From Cerasicoccus maritimus (GTDB lineage: Bacteria > Verrucomicrobiota > Verrucomicrobiia > Opitutales > Cerasicoccaceae), in the NCBI GenBank assembly GCA_031296935.1, contig JAVDPD010000004.1, forward strand, positions 62,001 through 126,000: a stretch of 64,000 nucleotides of DNA, written 5' to 3'. Below, piece after piece: positions 56,692-64,000 of this stretch (positions are counted from its first letter, which is position 1; each line of letters opens with the position of its first letter). The notes under the pieces are model-generated. The model was not told the DNA's origin. It made no database searches and saw only the letters and a list, made by a program, of their open reading frames with translations. Position numbers and translations under genes: made by a program.

Positions 56692-56916
56692 ATGATCGAC
56701 GTAATTGCAGAAATGACTGGCAGCATTCACCTCGGTTTGCAGGGCGGCCTCGGCTGTCTCGCAGCCGCATTCGGCGTGGGCATGGTTGGCACCAAGGCTG
56801 TTGAAGCCGTTGGCCGCAACCCCGGCGCATCCGGTAAGGTCCTCGTTCAGTCCATCATCGGTATGGCGCTCGCAGAAGCTGTTGCGTTCTACGCACTGTT
56901 CCTCGGTCGCAGCTAA
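56692..56916 (+). CDS. atpE: F-type ATP synthase subunit c
   Basis: A 74-residue two-helix proteolipid that forms the rotating c-ring. Helix 1 (about 12-35) and the polar loop VGRNPGASGK are typical. Helix 2 contains the ion-binding carboxylate in GMALAEAVAFYAL (Glu near residue 61). Comparison with the Na+-type c subunit of Ilyobacter shows that the Na+ ligands on helix 1 (Gln) and after the Glu (Ser-Thr) are missing (Val and Ala-Val here), so it is probably a proton-type ring. It is bracketed by two G+C-rich stem-loops. Confidence 0.95.
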   Translation: MIDVIAEMTGSIHLGLQGGLGCLAAAFGVGMVGTKAVEAVGRNPGASGKVLVQSIIGMALAEAVAFYALFLGRS

Positions 56917-56923
56917 ATACTTG

Positions 56924-56949
56924 CGTGGGGCGGCGGATGTCGCCCCACG
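56924..56949 (+). promoter_or_regulatory. Strong stem-loop after atpE
   Basis: CGTGGGGCG (56924-56932) pairs perfectly with CGCCCCACG (56941-56949) around an 8-base loop, 8 bp after the atpE stop. No T tract follows, so it is more likely to protect or partially attenuate than to terminate. It may raise the c subunit relative to the others. Confidence 0.6.
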
Positions 56950-56994
56950 ATCCTTTCCCTCTCACTCCTCAGAACACTCTAAGACCCAATCGCC

Positions 56995-57564
56995 ATGTTC
57001 AGCAGCTTGTTAACAATCGCCGCCGCAGATGCTCACGGCGCAGCGACCGACGGAGGCACCGTAGAGCAATTGGCCAGCTACTTCCACGTTGAGCCCGCGC
57101 TGCTCATTGCCCAAGGCCTGAATTTCATCATCGTGGCCGTGGTCATCTGGAAGTTCGCCTTCAAACCGGTGATGGCTTCTATGGACGAGCGCCAGAAGAA
57201 GATCCAGGACGGCCTGCAATACGCCGAAGAAATGAAGGCCGCGCTCGCCAATGCCGAAAAGGACAGCGCCGAAAAAATCCGCGAAGCTTCCGAGGAAGCC
57301 GCCAAGATCGTCTCCGAAGCGCGCGACAACGCCCACAAATTTGAAGAGTCCCAGAAGGCAGAGGCTGTGAAGTCCGCTGAGGGGATCATCGCCAAGGCGC
57401 AAGCCGCTAGCGAGCAAGAGCGTAAGCAGATGCTGGCCGACGTCCGTAAGGAAGTTGCCGAGCTGGTGGTCGCCACGTCCGCCAAGGTCCTCGACCGCGA
57501 TCTTTCCGCGGAAGAAAAGGGCCGTTTCAGCGAATCCGCCGCCAAGGAACTTTACGCCAACTAA
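56995..57564 (+). CDS. atpF: F-type ATP synthase subunit b
   Basis: A 189-residue subunit of the peripheral stalk. One N-terminal transmembrane helix (ALLIAQGLNFIIVAVVIWKFAFKPV, about 33-57) after a short polar leader, followed by a long charged coiled-coil (about 60-170, MDERQKKIQDGLQYAEEMKAAL). The tail KVLDRDLSAEEKGRFSESAAKEL contacts the delta subunit. Length is slightly above the usual 156-170. Follows atpE by about 78 bp; precedes atpH by 3 bp. Confidence 0.95.
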   Translation: MFSSLLTIAAADAHGAATDGGTVEQLASYFHVEPALLIAQGLNFIIVAVVIWKFAFKPVMASMDERQKKIQDGLQYAEEMKAALANAEKDSAEKIREASEEAAKIVSEARDNAHKFEESQKAEAVKSAEGIIAKAQAASEQERKQMLADVRKEVAELVVATSAKVLDRDLSAEEKGRFSESAAKELYAN

Positions 57565-57567
57565 TCG

Positions 57568-57966
57568 ATGGCCAAGGACAAACAACTTAAGGACTTCGCG
57601 AAGAAGCTCGTTACCCTGTCGCTCGATGAGGACGGCCAGGCGAGCAGCGATCGCGTATCCGCAGTGTTGGAGGCCCTCGCGCAGGAGCCCCCCAGCAACT
57701 ACAAGCAACTGCTCAAGCAGTATGCGCACTACCTCGAAGTCGAAATCGCCCGCGGCACCGCCAAGGTGGAGTTTGCTGGCCCGCTCGGTGCCAACCAGTT
57801 GGCCGAAATCGAGCAAAAGTTTACTAAGGAATACAACCGCAAGATCGTCGCGACCACGGAGGAAAATCCGAAGTTGATCGCCGGCGTCCGCGTTACCGTT
57901 GGAGACGATGTTTACGATGCATCCGTCGCCACCCGCCTCGCTCAACTTGAGCTCAACGTCACCTAG
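57568..57966 (+). CDS. atpH: F-type ATP synthase subunit delta (short)
   Basis: A 132-residue delta/OSCP subunit linking the peripheral stalk to F1. The C-terminal domain is clear: LIAGVRVTVGDDVYDASVATRLAQLE matches the conserved GG(I/V)....D...D.S....L..L pattern. The N-terminal helical domain is shortened against the usual 170-180 residues, so the F1-binding domain is reduced. It begins 3 bp after atpF, so the two are coupled. An A+T-rich spacer of 120 bp separates it from atpA. Confidence 0.9.
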   Translation: MAKDKQLKDFAKKLVTLSLDEDGQASSDRVSAVLEALAQEPPSNYKQLLKQYAHYLEVEIARGTAKVEFAGPLGANQLAEIEQKFTKEYNRKIVATTEENPKLIAGVRVTVGDDVYDASVATRLAQLELNVT

Positions 57967-58086
57967 GGGAATACAAAATTCAAAAGGATAAATTCAAAAA
58001 GCACCTGACCGAAGTTTCTCTCTCTTACTAATCTGCCTCACCGTTTTTTGCATTTAGCATTTATAATTTTTAATTAGAAAGCACCA
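57967..58086 (+). repeat. A+T-rich phrase spacer between atpH and atpA
   Basis: The 120-bp gap holds AAAATTCAAAAGGATAAATTC and TTTGCATTTAGCATTTATAA style phrases of a type also found around the inserted gene at 59.7 kb and around carB. No gene or clear hairpin was seen. Confidence 0.45.
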
Positions 58087-59628
58087 ATGAGTTCCGTTCT
58101 CGAACAGATCCAACAGGAAATCGCCAAGCTCGAAACCAAGACCGTCAAGACCAATGTCGGTAAGATCACGAGCGTTTTCGACGGCGTCGCCAAGCTCGAC
58201 GGCCTGTCCGGCTGCATGTATAACGAAATGATCGAGTTTCCCGGTGGCGTTTACGGCATCGCGCTGAACCTCGAAGAAGACGAAGTCGGCGTCGTTGTTC
58301 TCGGCGACTACTCTCACCTGAAGGAAGGCGACGAAGCCAAGGCAACCGGCCGTCTGCTGTCCGTGCCCGTTGGCAAGCCGCTGCTCGGCCGCGTGGTCGA
58401 CGCCCTCGGTCAGGCCATTGATGGCAAAGGCGCCATTGAGTCCGACACCACTTTCCCGGTTGAAAAGATCGCTCCCGGCATCATTCCCCGCAAGTCCGTT
58501 GACCAGCCGGTGCAAACCGGTATCATGGCGATTGACGCGATGATTCCGATCGGCCGTGGCCAGCGCGAGCTGATCATTGGGGACCGTGCAACCGGTAAGA
58601 CCACCATTACGATCGATACGATCATCAACCAGGCCAACATCAACAACCAGCACAAGAAGGAAGACGGCACCTTTGAGGAAGGCTTCCGCCCGATGTATTC
58701 CATCTACGTTGCGGTTGGTCAGAAGCAGTCGAACATCGCCCGCACGATCAAGGCCCTGGAAGACTCCGGCGCCATGGAATACTGCACGATCGTTGCCGCT
58801 CCTGCTGCTGACAATCCGGCCAACCAATACATCGCTCCGTTCGCCGGTGCCGCCATGGGTGAATACTACATGGAAAACGGCATGGACGCTCTGATCGTTT
58901 ATGATGACCTTTCCAAGCACGCTGCTTCCTACCGTCAGATATCCCTGATCCTGAAGCGCCCTGCTGGTCGTGAAGCTTACCCGGGTGACGTTTTCTACCT
59001 GCACAGCCGCCTCCTCGAGCGTTCCGCTCGTGTGAACGAAGACAATGGCAACGGCTCGCTGACCGCGCTGCCGATCATTGAAACTCAGGCTGGCGACGTT
59101 TCGGCTTACATTCCGACCAACGTGATTTCGATTACCGACGGTCAGGTTTTCCTCGAAACAGACCTCTTCAATCAGGGCATCCGCCCGGCGGTTTCCGTCG
59201 GTCTGTCGGTTTCCCGTGTGGGTTCGGCCGCTCAGGTTAAGGCCATGAAGCAGGTTGCCGGTAAGCTGAAGGGTGAGCTCGCCCAGTATCGTGAGTTGGC
59301 CGCGTTCGCGCAGTTCGGCTCCGACCTCGACGCTCAGACCAAGGCTATCCTCGATAAGGGTGACCGCCTCGTTGAGCTCTTCAAGCAGCCGCCACTCTCG
59401 CCTAAGAAGGCAGAAGAGCAGATCGCGCTGATCTGGGCCATGCAGGAAGGCTACTTCTCCGACATCGACGTCAAGAAGGTGACCACCGCAGTTCAGTCTC
59501 TCCACGACTTCCTCTCCACTGCCAAGCAGGACGTCCTCGACGCCGTGCGCGGCGGCGGCAAGATCGGCGACGACACTGCAGCCAAGCTGAAGTCCGCCGT
59601 CGAAGAGTGGAAGCGCAGCTTCAAGTAA
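58087..59628 (+). CDS. atpA: F-type ATP synthase subunit alpha
   Basis: A 513-residue non-catalytic F1 subunit. Walker A is GDRATGKT near residues 169-176, and the segment [34 protein letters not shown] (about 285-320) contains the family signature and arginine finger region. The C-terminal helical domain is complete. Length is normal. It alternates with beta in the F1 hexamer. An inserted four-helix-bundle gene separates it from atpG. Confidence 0.97.
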   Translation: MSSVLEQIQQEIAKLETKTVKTNVGKITSVFDGVAKLDGLSGCMYNEMIEFPGGVYGIALNLEEDEVGVVVLGDYSHLKEGDEAKATGRLLSVPVGKPLLGRVVDALGQAIDGKGAIESDTTFPVEKIAPGIIPRKSVDQPVQTGIMAIDAMIPIGRGQRELIIGDRATGKTTITIDTIINQANINNQHKKEDGTFEEGFRPMYSIYVAVGQKQSNIARTIKALEDSGAMEYCTIVAAPAADNPANQYIAPFAGAAMGEYYMENGMDALIVYDDLSKHAASYRQISLILKRPAGREAYPGDVFYLHSRLLERSARVNEDNGNGSLTALPIIETQAGDVSAYIPTNVISITDGQVFLETDLFNQGIRPAVSVGLSVSRVGSAAQVKAMKQVAGKLKGELAQYRELAAFAQFGSDLDAQTKAILDKGDRLVELFKQPPLSPKKAEEQIALIWAMQEGYFSDIDVKKVTTAVQSLHDFLSTAKQDVLDAVRGGGKIGDDTAAKLKSAVEEWKRSFK

Positions 59629-59676
59629 ATCGTTTTCGAATTATGAATTTTGAATGCTGAATTATGAAAGGAGGAC

Positions 59677-60051
59677 GTGAGTGAGGGTGATGTAGTTAAG
59701 CGAAACGATTTGGACGAGCGCACATTTAAATATGCTCAACGAATCATTCGACTCTTCTGCAAATTACCTAAAAGCACCGTCGCTCAAACCCTTGGCAAGC
59801 AATTGCTCCGATCAGGGACGTCTATTGGAGCAAATTACTGCGAAGCGGTCAGAGCTAGGTCCAAAGCAGAGTTCATTTCAATTATGGGCATTTGCTTAAG
59901 AGAGCTAAACGAATCGCATTACTGGTTACGCCTCCTCAAATCCGAAGACATCTTTCAGCAGTCTCAACTCAATCCGCTTATCAAAGAAACGAACGAGCTT
60001 ATTTCTATCTTCACCACGATTTCAAAACGTACCAAGACCTCGACGAAGTAA
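59677..60051 (+). CDS. Four-helix bundle (S23-like) protein inserted in the atp operon
   Basis: A 124-residue helical protein from a GTG start with a strong ribosome site (AAAGGAGG) just ahead. It matches the four-helix bundle/S23 family: LDERTFKYAQRIIRLFCKLPKS near residue 12, LLRSGTSIGANYCEAVRARSKAEFISIMGICLRELNESHYWLRLL (about 44-88). These small proteins are known from 23S rRNA intervening sequences and from many other loci; their function is unknown. It is flanked by inverted A+T-rich words (GAATTATGAATT on the left, AATTCATAATTC on the right), suggesting a mobile cassette. It is unusual inside an ATP synthase operon. Confidence 0.85.
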   Translation: MSEGDVVKRNDLDERTFKYAQRIIRLFCKLPKSTVAQTLGKQLLRSGTSIGANYCEAVRARSKAEFISIMGICLRELNESHYWLRLLKSEDIFQQSQLNPLIKETNELISIFTTISKRTKTSTK

Positions 60052-60096
60052 TTTTTTTCATAATTCATAATTCTGAATTCATAATTTTTCTCCCTC

Positions 60097-60975
60097 ATGC
60101 CTAGCACCAAAGAAATTCGCGGCCGCATTAAGTCGGTCAAGAACACATCGCAGATTACCCGCGCGATGCAGCTGGTGGCGGCGTCGAAGATGAAGAAGGC
60201 GCAGGATGCGGCCATGTCCGGTCGCGCCTACGCTCTGCTGCTGGCCGAAATCCTTGATTCGGTTGCCGGTCAGGAAATTGCCCAAACGCACCCGCTTCTC
60301 CAAGCACGCGAAGTCAAGCGCCGCGGCATCCTCGTGATTGGCACGGACAAGGGTCTTTGCGGACCGCTCAATGGCAACCTGTTCAAGGAAGTCATGGCGA
60401 TCAAGGATGACGCTGTTTACGTCACGATCGGCAAAAAGGCGACGCAGTTCATCTCCCGCACCAAGCGTCCGCTCATGGCGGACTTCCCGCTTTCCGATAA
60501 GGTCTCCTACGCCGAAGTTCGCGCCATCGTGAACTACATGCTCGAGCTCTATGAGGACGGCAAGATCGACTCCATTGAGATCCTTTACAGCGCGTTCGTG
60601 AACACGCTGGTGCAGGAGCCGACCGTGATGCGGATCGTTCCGATGACCGGCATCCACGACCTCTTGGAAGACATCAAAAAGCGCTACAAAATCGACCTGT
60701 CGGACACCGCAGGCGACGAGCGCGAAATGATCTTTGAGCCCAGTGCGAAGGAGATCCTCGATGAGCTGCCGGCCCTTTACGTGAAGCAGATCATCTTCCA
60801 GAGCTTGCTCGGCGCCAAGGCGTCCGAACACAGCGCCCGTATGGTGGCGATGAAGTCGGCGACGGATAACGCCAAGAACCTCGTCAGCGACCTCACCCTC
60901 GAATACAACAAAGCCCGCCAGGCCGCCATTACCCAGGAAATTCTGGAAATTGCCGCCGCTACGCAATTCAACTAA
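60097..60975 (+). CDS. atpG: F-type ATP synthase subunit gamma
   Basis: A 292-residue central-stalk subunit. N-terminal helix: [30 protein letters not shown] (about 3-32), the classic coiled-coil start. Internal Rossmann-like part with [19 protein letters not shown] near residue 78. C-terminal helix: [20 protein letters not shown] then [20 protein letters not shown]. Length is normal. It rotates inside the alpha/beta hexamer. Spacing to atpD is 27 bp. Confidence 0.96.
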   Translation: MPSTKEIRGRIKSVKNTSQITRAMQLVAASKMKKAQDAAMSGRAYALLLAEILDSVAGQEIAQTHPLLQAREVKRRGILVIGTDKGLCGPLNGNLFKEVMAIKDDAVYVTIGKKATQFISRTKRPLMADFPLSDKVSYAEVRAIVNYMLELYEDGKIDSIEILYSAFVNTLVQEPTVMRIVPMTGIHDLLEDIKKRYKIDLSDTAGDEREMIFEPSAKEILDELPALYVKQIIFQSLLGAKASEHSARMVAMKSATDNAKNLVSDLTLEYNKARQAAITQEILEIAAATQFN

Positions 60976-60999
60976 TTTAAACAATCACACCTCTCTTGA

Positions 61000-62421
<1,422 letters not shown>

Positions 62422-62518
62422 CGGCGTATCGGAGGTCTGAGATCGGAAAGTCGGCAATCCGACTAACTGGTCGCCGACATCCTGCCCTCTGACATCCGAC
62501 CACCGACATCAGATACAC
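62422..62518. repeat. Degenerate CCGACATC phrase repeat between atpD and atpC
   Basis: The gap holds overlapping variants of GTCGGCAATCCGAC, GGTCGCCGACATC, CTGACATCCGAC and CACCGACATCAG, spaced about 15-20 bp. It looks like a short degenerate repeat inserted into the operon. No hairpin stronger than a few pairs. Confidence 0.5.
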
Positions 62519-62929
62519 ATGGCACTCACACTTGAAATCGTCACCCCCGAAAAGATCGTCTACACCAAGACGGTCAGCGAGGTGGTCCTGCCGACGAAGC
62601 AGGGCGAAATCGACATCCTGCCCGGCCACCAACCGCTCTTGACTGTTGTCGAGGGTGGCGAAGTGACTGCAAAGGGCGATTCGGTAGAGCACCTGGCCAT
62701 CGACAAGGGCTTTGCCCGCGTGCAGAACGACACGATCTCCATCCTGACCGAAGCCGCGATCGACATCGAGAATATCGACGTTGCGATGGTTGAGGCGGCG
62801 CAGAAGCGCGCCGAGGAGGCCCTGCAAAAGGCGATCGACGAGAACGTCGACCCGGCCCGTATCGAAGAGCTGGAAAACGTCGTCCGCTTCGCCGTCATTC
62901 AAAAGCTGGCCAAGAAGGGCAAGCTCTAA
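62519..62929 (+). CDS. atpC: F-type ATP synthase subunit epsilon
   Basis: A 136-residue subunit of the central stalk. N-terminal beta-sandwich: LTLEIVTPEKIVYTKTVSEVVLPTKQGEIDILPGHQPLLTVVEGG (about 3-47), typical. C-terminal helix-loop-helix: AQKRAEEALQKAIDENVDPARIEELENVVRF. It couples rotation and inhibits ATP hydrolysis. It ends the operon and is followed by a terminator. Confidence 0.95.
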   Translation: MALTLEIVTPEKIVYTKTVSEVVLPTKQGEIDILPGHQPLLTVVEGGEVTAKGDSVEHLAIDKGFARVQNDTISILTEAAIDIENIDVAMVEAAQKRAEEALQKAIDENVDPARIEELENVVRFAVIQKLAKKGKL

Positions 62930-62952
62930 GCGATTCGCAAATTCTTTCCATG

Positions 62953-62986
62953 AAAGCGACCTCGATCAGGGGTCGCTTTTATTTTT
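62953..62986 (+). terminator. Rho-independent terminator of the atp operon
   Basis: AAAGCGACC, loop TCGATCAGG, GGTCGCTTTTATTTTT: good stem with a T tract, about 24 bp after the atpC stop. Confidence 0.88.
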
Positions 62987-62998
62987 GTCCGAGAGGCG

Positions 62999-63424
62999 TT
63001 ACCGTCGTTGCCAGTGTTTGCGAAAGACAGCGGCTTCGGCGCCCGTGAGGGTGATGCGCTCGTCGGGCATATTGATGCTCACCTCACGGCCCAAGTGGTC
63101 CATGCTCACGGATCGGGTATTGGTCAGGGCGAATTGTAGCGCGCTGTTCATTTTGTCGAGGTGATCACGCGGGGGCACGATGATCAGTGTGGTGATGAAC
63201 CAGGCGATGAAGATAAAGATGGCTTCGACGGCGATGGCAATGAACCAGAACGACAGTGAGCGCCCGGTGAAATTGATCCCCATGATGGCTGCCATTGCAA
63301 AGGGTAGTGGGCTCGAGGCGAGTGAAATCGCAATTGCTAGGCGTAGGCCCCGCCGCTCATATTGGTCGGCCAGGGAATCCAAGTCCTCTTCAAAGGAGTT
63401 ATAACTGGTCATGGCAGGTAACAT
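62999..63424 (-). CDS. Membrane protein with two TM helices, unknown
   Basis: A 141-residue protein. Two transmembrane helices (about 29-48 and 59-83, IAIAVEAIFIFIAWFITTLIIV) separated by a short polar loop, and a cytoplasmic C-terminal part (about 85-141) ending ITLTGAEAAVFRKHWQRR. A Met four codons in (63412) is an alternative start. It is convergent with the atp operon; its stop is close to the atpC terminator. No family recognised. Confidence 0.6.
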   Translation of the reverse strand: MLPAMTSYNSFEEDLDSLADQYERRGLRLAIAISLASSPLPFAMAAIMGINFTGRSLSFWFIAIAVEAIFIFIAWFITTLIIVPPRDHLDKMNSALQFALTNTRSVSMDHLGREVSINMPDERITLTGAEAAVFRKHWQRR

Positions 63425-63776
63425 TGTCTGACGAATAAATATTCCACCGTGCGACGCTCTAGTGCAAGTTTCATTGGGGACAAAGTGCCCTTAATTAGTA
63501 AAGCAAATGGCCCCTATTTTGGGCTCGAAAGACGTTGAGACTTCTTACTGACTCTACTTCATCATGAGATACATCGACTCGTTTGTCCTCGTGTGGGGAA
63601 TGTGACGCATCAGTTACGTTTCGTACGGCGGCAAGGAGCGCTGAGAGAAAATATGCAGCGATGGACAGATATACTGGCATATGGGGAACTTTTCCCACGC
63701 CGTCCGGTCCAGCAATTGCAATTAGACATTGAATGGCAGGCCTCATCGCCTTTGACTTCTACTTTTTACTTTGATT
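63425..63776. other. 350-bp gap, no gene seen
   Basis: Between the membrane protein gene (minus) and the phosphate-binding-type gene (plus). Frames here on both strands (63495-63746 minus, 63593-63886 plus) lack family features. No repeat was recognised. Promoters for both genes should lie here. Confidence 0.4.
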
Positions 63777-64000
63777 ATGCGATACTTGATACCCTTGCTT
63801 GTGCTCTTACTTCCTGCTTGGTTGATGGCTCAATGGACAGTGGTGGGATCGGACTTGTTAGCGCCAGCGGTAAAGCCGGTGGTTGAAGGGTTTGCCGAAC
63901 ACAGTGACACTGAAATAACGATGGAGTTTATCGGGAGCGTGCCGGGTAAAGAGGACCTCAAAGTTGGCGAGGCGGATTTAGCGATCCTGGCGGCTCCCAA
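63777..64000 (+). CDS. Phosphate/PstS-like substrate-binding protein, partial
   Basis: Begins at the ATG at 63777 and runs off the right edge; 74 codons visible. Signal peptide (RYLIPLLVLLLPAWLMA, cut before QWTVVGSD). The segment VVGSDLLAPAVKPVVEGFAEH is a typical PstS/PBP-like beginning (VxGS....P......F), followed by ITMEFIGSVPGKEDLKVGEADLAILAAP. Probably a phosphate-type or related periplasmic binding protein; whether it belongs to a pst operon cannot be seen. Confidence 0.7.
   Translation, partial: MRYLIPLLVLLLPAWLMAQWTVVGSDLLAPAVKPVVEGFAEHSDTEITMEFIGSVPGKEDLKVGEADLAILAAP

Noticed and set aside
58054..59505. 483-residue open frame opposite atpA
   Set aside because: Antisense by-product of codon bias in a highly expressed gene.
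63495..63746. 83-residue minus-strand ORF before the PstS-like gene
   Set aside because: No conserved features; likely incidental.

Overview
The window looks like chromosome from a verrucomicrobial bacterium of the Opitutae/Puniceicoccales type, probably marine. This rests on inference: a PEP-CTERM protein and a prepilin-type protein beside a polysaccharide lyase, a beta-bulge GH16 enzyme with carbohydrate-binding modules, an ADP-ribosylglycohydrolase-family gene in a sugar cluster, weak Shine-Dalgarno signals, and core genes of moderately high G+C. No rRNA or tRNA gene was seen, so the placement is tentative.

Layout. 1-14.6 kb: a peptide-binding lipoprotein (cut by the window edge), a secreted GH16 glycanase, two Gfo/Idh/MocA oxidoreductases, an ankyrin protein, a ComM-type AAA+ ATPase, a YiiX-like cysteine hydrolase, an MscS channel and a sulfotransferase. 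14.6-29.6 kb: an IS630 remnant, thymidine phosphorylase, an HtrA protease, an overlapping trio (PAP2 phosphatase, polysaccharide deacetylase, short-form 6-phosphogluconate dehydrogenase), a GOLPH3-like protein, an esterase, MobA, small secreted proteins, and a three-gene sugar ABC importer (binding protein plus two permeases, no ATPase here). 29.6-37.8 kb is accessory DNA: a complete IS1182-type element, mosaics of short degenerate repeats around an HU-like DNA-binding gene, a NERD nuclease-like protein, a tight A+T-rich pair (DGQHR/ParB-like protein plus HEPN-like protein), a RhuM-family gene and a 130-bp MITE-like element. 37.9-44.8 kb is a single-strand, visibly lower-G+C polysaccharide cluster: LacI regulator, alginate-lyase-like lipoprotein, PEP-CTERM protein, prepilin-type protein, 2-hydroxyacid dehydrogenase and ADP-ribosylglycohydrolase-family protein. 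45.6-53.9 kb is mostly housekeeping: CtaG, an HD hydrolase, carB, YhcH-like, peroxiredoxin-like, esterase and HPr. 54-64 kb: a secreted protein with octapeptide repeats, then the full F-type ATP synthase operon atpBEFHAGDC interrupted by a four-helix-bundle gene, and the start of a phosphate-binding-type protein at the right edge.

The strongest candidates for something undescribed are two. The first is a set of tandem arrays of 20-24 bp units whose palindromic arms change together, one of 14 units directly behind the HU-like gene. The second is the two-gene DGQHR/HEPN cassette beside NERD and RhuM genes, which resembles a small defence module. Several gaps also carry phrase-like repeats that recur in inverted orientation, around carB and around the gene inserted in the atp operon.
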